A DNA stretch of 64,000 nt from Catellatospora paridis (GTDB lineage Bacteria > Actinomycetota > Actinomycetes > Mycobacteriales > Micromonosporaceae), in NCBI RefSeq assembly GCF_009720365.1, contig NZ_ML769319.1, positions 149,752 through 213,751 on the forward strand, given 5' to 3'. Below, piece by piece: positions 47,246 to 55,955 of this stretch. Both the position numbers and the translations under genes were made by a program. The notes under the pieces are model-generated. The model did not search any database. It was not told where the DNA came from and was given only the letters and a program-made list of their open reading frames with translations. How positions within the stretch are numbered: position 1 is the first letter of the stretch; each line of letters starts with the position of its first letter.

Positions 47246-47413
47246 CTCTCCCAGGTCAAGGGAAGGTCAAGGCAAGGACTTTCATCAACCTGTTACGCAT
47301 TGCGACCAACCCCGCACGGCCGCTGGGCGTCAGGGGAGGGTGACGGCAGGCCATCGACGGCCGCGATCCCCCGTCCACGGGAACCGACGCGCCGGCTCAG
47401 GGCTCGACCCGGT

Positions 47414-48568
47414 ATGACTTCCACCAGCGTGAATCGATTCGCGGGCCGGGTACGGCCGCTGCTCGTCCTGGCGCTCGGGCTCGCGCTGATCGCGGCCTGC
47501 ACCCCGCGCGGCGAGGCGCCCTCCTCCTCGCCGCCCGCGGCGGTCCCCGGCGCGACCGGGTCCCCGCCCGCACGGGCCGCGGTGACCGAGCGCACGGCCG
47601 ACGTCGGCGTGCCACCGGACTACCAGCCGTTCGTCGAGTTCGCCGACGCCCGCCACGGCTACGCCGTCTTCACCGACTGCGGTGGCAGCGGGCCCTGCCG
47701 GGGCCGCCTGTTCGCGACCGCGGACGCCGGAGCCACCTGGCAGGCCCGACCGATGCCGCTGGCCGAGGACAAGAGCATCCAGCTGTACGTGGTCGGCCCG
47801 CGGCAGATGATGATCTGGGGTGAGGCGGCCGACGGTTACCACCTCTCCCGCGACGGCGGCCTGACCTTCACCTTCAGCCGCACGGTCCCGGCCGACTACC
47901 ACGCCGCCACCGGCGTCCGCTACGGCGTGGACTTCGCCGCGAACGAGCCGGTGCTGCGCGACTGGCAGACGGGTGAGCCGGTGCCGCTGCCCGACGGTTA
48001 CCAGGGTGCGGGCGCAGTGGCCACACCTGACGGCGCGATCTGGCTGACCAGGTTCGAGCCGGCGAAGGAGACCGCCCGCAGCGTCGACGGCGGGCGCACC
48101 TGGCAGCGGCTGGCCGTGCCGGAGCAGCCCGGCCGCAAACTGTGGATGCTGTCCGTGCGGGTCTCCCCCACCGGCGACGTCTGGCTCGTCGGCGAGCAGG
48201 ACATGATGTCCGCCGGCGGTGGCACCTCGCTGCTGCGCGGTTCGGTGCTCAAGGCCACCGGGCTGCCGCTGATCTGGCAGCTGATCGACGGTGCCTGGCG
48301 GGCCCGCCCGATCGAGGGTCTGCGGGAGCGGCCGAACCAGATGTACACCGTGGCCCCGGCCGGCGACGGGATGCTGGCCGTCGCGGGGCCGGACGCCGTC
48401 GGTTACCTCGCCGACCGCTACGTCGAGATTCCCGGCACGCCGCGTCTGGACTGGGTCAGCGAGCTGGCCGACGGGACGCTGTTCGCCCGTCAGGACTCGC
48501 CGGGCGAGTTCTATCTGGGCACCGGCCACGGCTGGCAGCGCGGTTGGGTGAAGGTCACACTGCGCTAG
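47414..48568 (+). CDS. Secreted lipoprotein with sialidase-like propeller repeats
   Basis: 384 residues. Signal peptide with lipobox LIAAC near residue 29, a Pro/Ser-rich spacer, then a beta-propeller with Asp-box-like repeats (TADAGATW, SRDGGLTF, SVDGGRTW), as in sialidase/YCF48-type folds. No catalytic sialidase residues are evident. It probably acts outside the membrane as a binding or scaffold protein. The start ATG has only a weak ribosome site. A HAIR box and clpB follow. Confidence 0.83.
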   Translation: MTSTSVNRFAGRVRPLLVLALGLALIAACTPRGEAPSSSPPAAVPGATGSPPARAAVTERTADVGVPPDYQPFVEFADARHGYAVFTDCGGSGPCRGRLFATADAGATWQARPMPLAEDKSIQLYVVGPRQMMIWGEAADGYHLSRDGGLTFTFSRTVPADYHAATGVRYGVDFAANEPVLRDWQTGEPVPLPDGYQGAGAVATPDGAIWLTRFEPAKETARSVDGGRTWQRLAVPEQPGRKLWMLSVRVSPTGDVWLVGEQDMMSAGGGTSLLRGSVLKATGLPLIWQLIDGAWRARPIEGLRERPNQMYTVAPAGDGMLAVAGPDAVGYLADRYVEIPGTPRLDWVSELADGTLFARQDSPGEFYLGTGHGWQRGWVKVTLR

Positions 48569-48601
48569 CCCGCCGGCGGATCCCGCCAGACTGGCCCGGA
48601 T

Positions 48602-48626
48602 AAGTTGAGTGCAGTAGGCTCAACTT
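48602..48626. promoter_or_regulatory. HAIR box 3 (HspR operator) before clpB
   Basis: GTTGAGT-N7-GCTCAAC, extended to AAGTTGAGT/GCTCAACTT. It lies 31 bases before the clpB ATG and matches the boxes at dnaK. Confidence 0.9.
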
Positions 48627-48656
48627 CGGTTCGGAGACCATCAGTCGAGGGAGCGT

Positions 48657-51236
48657 ATGGACACTCAGCGTCTGACCACGAAGAGCCGCGAGGTCATCAC
48701 GGAAGCGGCCGCGACGGCGCAGCAGCGGGGCCACGCCACGGTCGAGACGTGGCACCTGCTGCTGACCCTGCTCGACACCGGCGGGTCCACCGCCGCCGGG
48801 CTGCTGCGCGCCGTCGGCGCGAACCCCGCCGACGTACGCCGGGCCGCCGCGCGCGCGGTCGAGCAGCTGCCCACGGCACGAGGGTCGAGCGTGGCCGAGC
48901 CGAGCCTCTCCCGGGAACTGGTCAACGCGATCAACGCCGCCGAGCAGATCGCCCGCCCGATCGGCGACGAGTACGTCTCCACCGAGCACCTGCTGGCCGG
49001 CCTCGCCCGGGTCGGCGGCGCGGTCGGCAAAGCCCTCAAGCAGGCCGGCGCGACCGAGGAGGCCCTGGTCGCCGCGTTCCCGCAGATCCGCGGCGGGGAC
49101 CGCCGGGTCACCAGCCCCGACCCCGAGCAGCAGTACCAGGCGCTGGAGAAGTACGGCGTGGACCTGACCGCGCGGGCGCGCGACGGCAAGGTCGACCCGG
49201 TGATCGGCCGCGACGCCGAGATCCGCCGCGTGATCCAGGTGCTCTCCCGGCGTACCAAGAACAATCCGGTCCTGATCGGAGAGCCCGGCGTCGGCAAGAC
49301 GGCGATCGTCGAGGGCCTGGCCCAGCGCATCGTGGCCGGTGACGTGCCGGAGTCGTTGCGGGACAAGAAGCTGGTCAGCCTCGACCTGGGCGCGATGGTC
49401 GCCGGTGCGCAGTACCGCGGCCAGTTCGAGGAGCGGCTCAAGAGCGTGCTGGAGGAGATCAAGGGCAGCGACGGCCAGGTCATCACCTTCCTGGACGAGC
49501 TGCACACGGTCGTCGGCGCGGGCAAGGGCGAGGGCTCGATGGACGCGGGCAACATGCTCAAGCCCATGCTGGCCCGCGGCGAGCTGCGCATGGTCGGCGC
49601 GACCACGTTGGACGAATACCGCGACAACATCGAGAAGGACCCGGCGCTGGAGCGCCGCTTCCAGCCGGTGGTGGTCGGCGAGCCCACCGTCGAGGACACC
49701 ATCGGCATCCTGCGCGGCCTCAAGGAACGCTACGAGGTGCACCACGGCGTGCGCATCACCGACGGCGCGCTGGTCGCCGCGGCCGGGCTGTCCGACCGCT
49801 ACATCGCCGACCGCTTCCTGCCGGACAAGGCGATCGACCTGGTGGACGAGGCCGCCTCCCGGCTGCGTATGGAGATCGACTCCCGTCCCACCGAGGTCGA
49901 CGAGATCGAGCGCCAGGTGCGCCGCCTGGAGATCGAGGAGATGGCGCTGGCCAAGGAGCCCGACCCGGCCTCCGCCGAGCGGCTGAGCAAGCTGCGCGCC
50001 GAACTCGCCGACAAGCGCGAGCACATGGCCGCGCTGTCCGATCGCTGGCGCAACGAGAAGCAGCACATCCAGGCCATCTCGGCGGCCAAGGAGCAGCTGG
50101 AGGAGCTGCGCAACCAGGCCGACCGGGCCGAGCGCGACCTGGATCTCGGCCGGGCCTCGGAACTGCGCTACGGGCGCATCCCGGCGCTGGAGCGCGAGCA
50201 GGCCCGGGCCGAGGCCGAGCTGGCCGCGCTGCAGACCAACGGCGCGATGCTCAAGGAGGAGGTCGGCGCCAACGACATCGCCGAGGTCGTCGCCGCCTGG
50301 ACCGGCATCCCCGCCGGCCGCCTGATGGAGGGCGAGACCGAGAAGCTGCTGCGGATGGAGCAGTCGCTCGGCTCGCGCGTGATCGGCCAGGTGGAAGCCG
50401 TCGGCGCGGTCTCCGACGCGGTGCGCCGGGCGCGCACCGGTGTCGCCGACCCGGACCGGCCCACCGGCTCCTTCCTGTTCCTCGGCCCGACCGGCGTCGG
50501 CAAGACCGAACTGGGCAAGGCCCTGGCCGAGTTCCTCTTCGACGACGAGCGCGCCATGGTCCGCATCGACATGAGCGAGTACGCCGAGAAGCACTCGGTG
50601 GCCCGGCTGGTCGGCGCCCCGCCCGGCTACGTCGGCTACGAGGAGGGCGGCCAGCTCACCGAGGCGGTGCGCCGCCGCCCCTACTCGGTGGTGCTGCTCG
50701 ACGAGGTGGAGAAGGCCCACCCGGACGTGTTCGACGTGCTGCTGCAGGTGCTCGACGACGGCCGGCTCACCGACGGCCAGGGCCGCACGGTGGACTTCCG
50801 CAACGCGATCCTGATCCTCACCTCGAACCTGGGCTCGCACGCGCTCACCGACCCGGCGCTGAACGAGCAGCAGCGCGCCGACGCGGTGATGGCGATGGTG
50901 CGCTCGCACTTCAAGCCGGAGTTCCTGAACCGGCTCGACGACATCGTGGTGTTCCACGCCCTCACCCAGGACGAGCTGACCCACATCGTCGACATCCAGC
51001 TGGGCCGGCTGCGGCGGCGGCTGGCCGACCGCCGGCTCACCCTGGAGGTCTCCGAGGTGGCCCGCAAGTGGCTGGCGAGCCACGGCTACGACCCGGTGTA
51101 CGGCGCCCGCCCGCTGCGGCGGCTGGTGCAGTCGGCCATCGGCGACAAGCTGGCCAAGGCGCTGCTCGCCGGGGAGATCCGCGACGGCGACACGGTGATC
51201 ATCGATCGCGACGGAGACGCGCTCAAGCTGGCCTGA
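48657..51236 (+). CDS. clpB: ClpB, Hsp100 disaggregase
   Basis: 859 residues. N domain ([21 protein letters not shown]), first AAA+ module with Walker A GEPGVGKT near 209 and Walker [11 protein letters not shown], a middle coiled-coil region (about 400-530) for DnaK contact, and the second AAA+ module with GPTGVGKT near 612 and [15 protein letters not shown]. It extracts polypeptides from aggregates with DnaK. No ClpP-binding loop is expected. A HAIR box just upstream places it under HspR. Confidence 0.97.
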   Translation: MDTQRLTTKSREVITEAAATAQQRGHATVETWHLLLTLLDTGGSTAAGLLRAVGANPADVRRAAARAVEQLPTARGSSVAEPSLSRELVNAINAAEQIARPIGDEYVSTEHLLAGLARVGGAVGKALKQAGATEEALVAAFPQIRGGDRRVTSPDPEQQYQALEKYGVDLTARARDGKVDPVIGRDAEIRRVIQVLSRRTKNNPVLIGEPGVGKTAIVEGLAQRIVAGDVPESLRDKKLVSLDLGAMVAGAQYRGQFEERLKSVLEEIKGSDGQVITFLDELHTVVGAGKGEGSMDAGNMLKPMLARGELRMVGATTLDEYRDNIEKDPALERRFQPVVVGEPTVEDTIGILRGLKERYEVHHGVRITDGALVAAAGLSDRYIADRFLPDKAIDLVDEAASRLRMEIDSRPTEVDEIERQVRRLEIEEMALAKEPDPASAERLSKLRAELADKREHMAALSDRWRNEKQHIQAISAAKEQLEELRNQADRAERDLDLGRASELRYGRIPALEREQARAEAELAALQTNGAMLKEEVGANDIAEVVAAWTGIPAGRLMEGETEKLLRMEQSLGSRVIGQVEAVGAVSDAVRRARTGVADPDRPTGSFLFLGPTGVGKTELGKALAEFLFDDERAMVRIDMSEYAEKHSVARLVGAPPGYVGYEEGGQLTEAVRRRPYSVVLLDEVEKAHPDVFDVLLQVLDDGRLTDGQGRTVDFRNAILILTSNLGSHALTDPALNEQQRADAVMAMVRSHFKPEFLNRLDDIVVFHALTQDELTHIVDIQLGRLRRRLADRRLTLEVSEVARKWLASHGYDPVYGARPLRRLVQSAIGDKLAKALLAGEIRDGDTVIIDRDGDALKLA

Positions 51237-51290
51237 CCAGGGGATTTGCGGGGCGGCGCGAGTGGTCGCGAGCCGGTACAGTGCCGGGCC

Positions 51291-52175
51291 ATGACCACCC
51301 TCGTCGCCCCGTACGCGTTGCCTGACCAGGCGGCGGATCGCGGTCCCCGTCCCGCCACCGCCACCGTCGCCGTGTGGCTGCAGGGTGCCGCTGTGCTGCT
51401 CTGCGGGCTTCTGATCGGCCTCGCCTGGCTCGCCCACCTGCACATGACGGAGCTGATCGACGAGGCGGCGCGGCTCGCTCCCGGCACTGCCCCGGCCGTG
51501 GTCGCCGCGGAGCGCGACGCCGACCTGGTCGCGACGATCGTGATGACCGTGGTGCTGGGACTGATGACGGCGTGGTTCGGCGCGACCCTGGTGCCCCTGT
51601 GGCGCGGTGCCAACGTCGGCCGGATCATGTCGCTGGTGGGCGCCGGCCTGATCGCGTTCGGCGGCGTCGCGCTGAGCTGCCTGGGCCTGTTCTCCTTGCT
51701 CCTCCTGGCGCCGCTTTTCCTCCTCCCGATGGACCCGGCGGATCCGATGACGGACGGCACGGATCCGTTCGCGGATCTCGGCAGCGGCGACCCGTTCATC
51801 GACAAGCTGTACGAACTGTCCGGCGAGCAGCCGCACTGGACCGACGTCGCCCCCGGGCTGCTGCTGCCGTTGCTGGCGGCGCTGCTGCTGGCGACCTTCG
51901 TGCTGCTGCTGGTGCCGCCGTCGAACCGCTGGTACTCCCGGCGTCCCGCGCCGCCCCGAGGGATGTACCCGGGCCACCCGTATCCGGGCCACCCGTACCC
52001 CGGGTACCCGGTGCACCTGCACCCGGGCCAGCAGTACCTGTACCCGGGCCAGCCGTACCAGCCGGTCGAGCCGTACCCGCCGCACCCCGGTGCCGTGCAG
52101 GCGGCACCGCCGGAAGCGACGCCGCCCGCAGCGACGCCGGCCGCGGATCCCGGGCAGCCGGCGGCCGGCTCCTGA
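51291..52175 (+). CDS. Four-helix membrane protein with Pro/His/Tyr-rich tail (tandem family, copy 1)
   Basis: 294 residues. Hydrophobic segments near 27-47, 82-105, 114-140 and 182-206, then LLLVPPSNRWYSRRP and a cytoplasmic tail with PGHPYPGHPYPGYP-type repeats. Copies 2 and 3 downstream end their last helix in similar motifs (PPSNAYFRK, PAANEFFSR), so the three look like tandem paralogues. Function unknown. Short repeated proline tails often bind partner domains, which is only a suggestion here. Confidence 0.78.
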   Translation: MTTLVAPYALPDQAADRGPRPATATVAVWLQGAAVLLCGLLIGLAWLAHLHMTELIDEAARLAPGTAPAVVAAERDADLVATIVMTVVLGLMTAWFGATLVPLWRGANVGRIMSLVGAGLIAFGGVALSCLGLFSLLLLAPLFLLPMDPADPMTDGTDPFADLGSGDPFIDKLYELSGEQPHWTDVAPGLLLPLLAALLLATFVLLLVPPSNRWYSRRPAPPRGMYPGHPYPGHPYPGYPVHLHPGQQYLYPGQPYQPVEPYPPHPGAVQAAPPEATPPAATPAADPGQPAAGS

Positions 52176-52268
52176 GCCGGGCGGGCAGGGGATCTCCTCC
52201 TGAGGGGTGAGCGGCGATCGATCTGAGGTCGCAGGCGCTCGTGGCGGTCGGCGATTACGGTGTGCTGC

Positions 52269-52901
52269 ATGTCGTACACGCCACCTCCGAGCGGTTACCT
52301 CGTCCCCGCCGCGCCGGGCTCCAGCCCGCGTCCGAGCACGGTCTCCGTGTCCGCCCTGCTGCTCTATGTCATCTCGGCCGTGCTGGTGCTCAGTTCGGCG
52401 ATCTCCGTGTACACGTTCGCGTCGATGCCCGAGGGCCTCATCGAGGACATCTACCGTGAGGCGGGCATGGACGCCAACCTCGCGGAGACCAGCGCCGCCG
52501 CCGCGGCGATCGGCTCCTACGCCGGAGCCGCCGTCTACGTGCTGCTCGCCGTGCTCTTCGTCGTGCTCGGCCTGTTCGTGGGCCGCGGCAAGCAGTGGGC
52601 CCGGATCACCACCTGGGTGCTGGCCGGCATCGGCCTGTGCTGCGTCGGGTTCGGCCTGGCCTTCCAGTCGGTCGGCAGCAGCTTCGGCACGTCCAACACC
52701 GGCGGCATCGACCAGGCGGAGGTGACCGAACGGCTCGCCGACGCCATGCCGGCCTGGTCCACCACCGTGAGCACGCTGCTGAGCGTGGTGCTGCTGCTGT
52801 CGATGCTGGCCGTGATCATCATGCTGGCGCTGCCGCCGTCGAACGCGTACTTCCGCAAGCCGGCGCCCGAGTGGACGCCGCCGGCGTACCCGACCGTCTG
52901 A
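52269..52901 (+). CDS. Four-helix membrane protein (tandem family, copy 2)
   Basis: 210 residues. A short Pro-rich start (MSYTPPPSGYLVPAAPG), helices near 30-52, 82-106, 112-132 and 170-192, and a C-terminal ALPPSNAYFRKPAPEW. Between helix 1 and 2 lies an extracytoplasmic helix (EDIYREAGMD). I recognise no specific family; it shares layout and end motif with the flanking genes. A strong hairpin follows. Confidence 0.78.
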   Translation: MSYTPPPSGYLVPAAPGSSPRPSTVSVSALLLYVISAVLVLSSAISVYTFASMPEGLIEDIYREAGMDANLAETSAAAAAIGSYAGAAVYVLLAVLFVVLGLFVGRGKQWARITTWVLAGIGLCCVGFGLAFQSVGSSFGTSNTGGIDQAEVTERLADAMPAWSTTVSTLLSVVLLLSMLAVIIMLALPPSNAYFRKPAPEWTPPAYPTV

Positions 52902-52912
52902 CCTGCCACATC

Positions 52913-52943
52913 GCGGGGCCGGCGCACGTCGCGCCGGCCCCGC
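52913..52943 (+). terminator. Perfect 13-bp GC hairpin
   Basis: Arms 52913-52925 and 52931-52943 with loop ACGTC, 12 bases after the copy 2 stop. Confidence 0.82.
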
Positions 52944-53040
52944 GTGCTGTCGGCGATATCCTCAATCAGGCACATAGTCCCTGGTAGTGCGGGTAACTTC
53001 CGATCTGGAGCAATCTTCGGGCCGCATCGGGGGTACGCCA

Positions 53041-53700
53041 ATGTCGCAATCCGCCTCGTTTCCGGTGGAGCCGGTGTCCCCGGCCGGGCCCAGAGCGCTG
53101 GCCGGGCGACCCGCGGTGGTCACCGCGGCAGCCGCGATCCTCGCCCTGCTCGCCCTGCTCAACCTGGTGAACGCGCTGCTGCACCTGGCCGCGATCAGCA
53201 GCGTGCTCAACCGGTTCCGGGTACGGGCCGTGCTGGCGGGCGTGAACCCTGCCGACATGGGCGCCCTGGAGACCAGCCTCAAGGTAGGGCTCCTGGTCGG
53301 CGCCCTGATCCTGGTGGTCGCCGCGATCATCCTGCTGGCCCTGGCCTGGGGCGTCTGGCAGGGCAACCGGGTCGCCCGCATCCTCACCTGGATCGCCTGC
53401 GGCCTCGGCATCCTGCTGGCGTGTTGCGGCATCTCCGGCGCGGCCAGCCTGGGCTCGGGAAACGTGACCGTGCAGGGCGGCGGCGACCCGTCGGTGACCC
53501 GCGGGGCGCAGGCCCTCGTCGACTCCTTCCCCGGCTGGTGGGCCGGGCTCACCGGGCTCTCCTCGGCGGCCCAGGTTCTCGGCTACATTGCCACTGCGGT
53601 GCTGCTCGCCCTCCCGGCTGCCAACGAGTTCTTCAGCCGGACGCGGTCGCTGCCGCCGGGCCCCGACACCCCCGCGGTGCCCCCGCCGACGACCGCCTGA
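53041..53700 (+). CDS. Four-helix membrane protein (tandem family, copy 3)
   Basis: 219 residues from MSQSASFPVEPVSPAGP. Helices near 27-50, 82-104, 112-130 and 178-196, then ALPAANEFFSRTRSLPPGP. It has the same layout as copies 1 and 2. ATG preceded by GGGGG. The SDR gene starts 9 bases after its stop, so they may be cotranscribed. Confidence 0.78.
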   Translation: MSQSASFPVEPVSPAGPRALAGRPAVVTAAAAILALLALLNLVNALLHLAAISSVLNRFRVRAVLAGVNPADMGALETSLKVGLLVGALILVVAAIILLALAWGVWQGNRVARILTWIACGLGILLACCGISGAASLGSGNVTVQGGGDPSVTRGAQALVDSFPGWWAGLTGLSSAAQVLGYIATAVLLALPAANEFFSRTRSLPPGPDTPAVPPPTTA

Positions 53701-53709
53701 GGTGAACCG

Positions 53710-54585
53710 ATGTCCTCCTCCTCCGCCAGCACCGCCGTGCCCGCCACCGCGGCGGCACCCGAGACCACGCCGGAACCCGCGGGTGAACGCCGCACCGCGC
53801 TGGTGACCGGCGCGACCGCCGGCATCGGGCGCGCGTTCGCGGTCCGCCTGGCCACCGACGGGTGGGACGTGGTGCTCGTGGCCCGCGACGCCGGCCGGCT
53901 GGCCGACTTCTCCGAGGCACTGAGCAGGACATACGGCGTGCAGGCGAGTGTCATCTCGGCGGATCTGGCCACCACGGAGGGTTGCGAACTGGTGGAGGCG
54001 CGGCTGCGCGACTCCGCCCGGCCGGTGGACCTGCTGGTGAACAACGCGGGACTGTCGCTGAACACGCCGTTCCTGAAATCCACTGTGGAGCAGGAGCTGC
54101 ATCTGCTGGCCGTGAACGTGCAGGCGGTGATGCGGCTGACGCACGCGGCGCTGCCCGTCATGGCGGCGCGCGGCCGCGGAGATGTCATCAATGTCTCATC
54201 GGTGGCCGGGTTCGGCGCGGCGATGCCTGGTAGCACCTACCCGGCGAGTAAGGCGTGGGTCACCAACTTCAGCGAGTCGGTGGCTCTTTCGGTGGCGCAC
54301 CGCGGGGTGCGGGTGATGGCGCTGTGCCCGGGATTCACCCGTACGGAGTTCCACGACCGGGCCGGAATCAACATGACGAAGACGCCGCAGTGGCTGTGGC
54401 TGCAGGCCCCCCAGGTGGTCTCGGACAGCCTGCGTGACCTGCGGCGGGGCCGCACGGTGAGCGTCCCGAGCTGGAAATACAAAGTGCTTGTCGGGTTCAT
54501 GCGGCACACCCCGACGCGGCTGCTGCGGCGGCTCGCGCGGGGGGCGCGGGTGCGTACCGGCCGGGACACCGAATCCGACAGCTGA
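53710..54585 (+). CDS. Short-chain dehydrogenase/reductase
   Basis: 291 residues. An Ala/Pro/Ser-rich N-terminal extension of about 28 precedes the Rossmann domain: TGATAGIGRAF (cofactor loop), NNAGLS, catalytic Ser in NVSSVAG and YPASK (Tyr and Lys). The basic residue after the second strand (VLVARD) suggests NADP(H). The C-terminal stretch is basic and hydrophobic (LVGFMRHTPTRLLRRLARG), as in acyl-reducing SDRs. Substrate unknown. It has a TGAGGTGA ribosome site. Confidence 0.92.
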   Translation: MSSSSASTAVPATAAAPETTPEPAGERRTALVTGATAGIGRAFAVRLATDGWDVVLVARDAGRLADFSEALSRTYGVQASVISADLATTEGCELVEARLRDSARPVDLLVNNAGLSLNTPFLKSTVEQELHLLAVNVQAVMRLTHAALPVMAARGRGDVINVSSVAGFGAAMPGSTYPASKAWVTNFSESVALSVAHRGVRVMALCPGFTRTEFHDRAGINMTKTPQWLWLQAPQVVSDSLRDLRRGRTVSVPSWKYKVLVGFMRHTPTRLLRRLARGARVRTGRDTESDS

Positions 54586-54652
54586 CGAGTGTGGGGAGGT
54601 CAACGCACCCCCCTAGATCGAGCTCTCAGGATCGGCGGGTAGTGTCCCAGCC

Positions 54653-55183
54653 ATGTCCGACCGCGACGACCTGCGTAAATTCATCACTGACCTCGCGGTG
54701 GTTCGGGGAAAGGTGGTCCTGTCCTCCGGACAGGAGGCGGATTACTACGTTGATCTCCGCCGGATCACCCTGCACCACGCTGCTGCGCCCCTGGTCGGGC
54801 GCGTGCTGAACGAACTGACCGCGGACTGGGACTTCGACGCCGTGGGCGGTCTCACGCTCGGCGCCGATCCGGTCGCCGCCGCCATGCTGCACACCGCCTC
54901 GCGTCCGCTGGACGCGTTCGTGGTGCGCAAGGAGGGCAAGGCGCACGGGCTCCAGCGCCGCATCGAAGGACCCGAGGTGGCCGGCCGCCGCGTGCTCGCT
55001 GTCGAGGACACCTCGACTACTGGCGGTAGTGTTCTTGCCGCTATTGATGCACTGCGGGAGGCGGGTGCCGAGGTCATCGGTGTTGCGGTTATTGTCGATC
55101 GAGGCGCGGGCGATACGGTGCGTGCTGCCGGACTGTCGTACCGAGCCGCCTATACGTTGGCGGACCTTGGCCTGTCGGCCTAA
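54653..55183 (+). CDS. pyrE: Orotate phosphoribosyltransferase
   Basis: 176 residues. The PRPP-binding motif VLAVEDTSTTGGS and the catalytic-loop VVRKEGKAHGLQRRIEG are clear. It converts orotate and PRPP to OMP in pyrimidine synthesis. It is a stand-alone gene here, away from the pyr operon, and the next gene is an ArsR regulator. Confidence 0.94.
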   Translation: MSDRDDLRKFITDLAVVRGKVVLSSGQEADYYVDLRRITLHHAAAPLVGRVLNELTADWDFDAVGGLTLGADPVAAAMLHTASRPLDAFVVRKEGKAHGLQRRIEGPEVAGRRVLAVEDTSTTGGSVLAAIDALREAGAEVIGVAVIVDRGAGDTVRAAGLSYRAAYTLADLGLSA

Positions 55184-55205
55184 CGGAACTCCGATCTGTA
55201 CCTGC

Positions 55206-55211
55206 TAATAT
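55206..55211 (+). promoter_or_regulatory. Candidate -10 element before the arsR-family gene
   Basis: TAATAT stands out in this GC-rich sequence 40 bases before the start codon. ACCT and AGGT flank it symmetrically, which could be part of an operator. No clear -35 is visible. Confidence 0.35.
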
Positions 55212-55250
55212 GTAGGTGGATCGATGCTGTTGTTGGAAGGAAGAAATCAC

Positions 55251-55619
55251 GTGGGAACAGCTCTGGTGGAAACCCCGCTGCCTCAAATCTCGCCCCTCGC
55301 TGGTGAGCCGATCGAGCGTGCCGACGCGGAGCGCCTCGCCGGCGTCCTCAAGGCGCTGGCCGACCCGGCCCGTCTCCGGCTGCTCAGCCTTATCCAGTCT
55401 GCCCCCGAGGGCGAGGCGTGCGTCTGTGACCTGACCGCTCCGCTGGGCCTGTCCCAGCCGACGGTCAGCCACCACCTGCGCATCCTCACCGAGGCGGGCC
55501 TGCTCAACCGCGACAAGCGCGGTGTGTGGGCCTACTACAGCCTGGTGCCGTCCGCCATCGCCACCGTCGCCGAGCTGCTGACGCCGCCGCGCAAGCGCGC
55601 GACCAAGAAGGCTCGCTGA
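55251..55619 (+). CDS. ArsR/SmtB family metalloregulator
   Basis: 122 residues. The winged helix includes LKALADPARLRLLSLI, the ACVCDLTAPLGLSQPTVSHHL recognition region and GVWAYYSLVP. The Cys pair in CVCDL is in the position that senses arsenite or other thiophilic metals in ArsR/CadC proteins. No arsenic or metal-export genes are nearby. GTG start with GGAAGGAAG upstream. The aberrant poly-G region begins 20 bases after its stop. Confidence 0.9.
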   Translation: MGTALVETPLPQISPLAGEPIERADAERLAGVLKALADPARLRLLSLIQSAPEGEACVCDLTAPLGLSQPTVSHHLRILTEAGLLNRDKRGVWAYYSLVPSAIATVAELLTPPRKRATKKAR

Positions 55620-55955
55620 CCCTGGCAAGGCCCTGAAGCGGGGGGGGGGGGGGGCCGCCCCGGGGGGGGGGGGGGCCGCCGGCCGGGTTGGTGGGAGGGG
55701 GGGGCGCCACCGCCCCTCAGCCGGGGGGGGGGCCCCCGCCCCCCCGGCGTGGCCCCCCCCCCGGCGCTTTTCGTAGCCATGGACGGCCATAACGATCACG
55801 GAGCGCAGGCCGCCGCAACCGTGAGTGAAATTTGTCAACACCTGGTTGCGGTGGGCTGACAGGCATCTAAGCTGACGCCCAGTCAGGCGTGCAGCCGCCC
55901 CCGGTAACCCCCGCCGCGGGGCTCGGCGCCGCCGCCCCCTCACTGGGAGTCACCC
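55620..55955. other. Intergenic region with poly-G/poly-C tracts, possible artefact in a terminator
   Basis: No gene. From about 55640 to 55765 there are four long G runs, then several C runs, with little other sequence. The flanks (AAGCG at the left, GGCGCTTTT at the right) would pair as a terminator stem. From 55770 the sequence is ordinary and leads to the next gene. Runs this long are rare in real chromosomes, so sequencing or assembly error is likely. Confidence 0.7.

Noticed and set aside
47161-47413. MerR-type or tRNA element in the gap
   Set aside because: Direct GGTCAAGG repeats and a 12-base palindrome are present but spacing fits no known promoter class, and no cloverleaf forms.
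48555-52085. 1176-codon frame antisense to clpB
   Set aside because: Mirror of clpB and the membrane-protein gene, with His/Gln/Val/Arg bias; clpB motifs on the plus strand are unambiguous.
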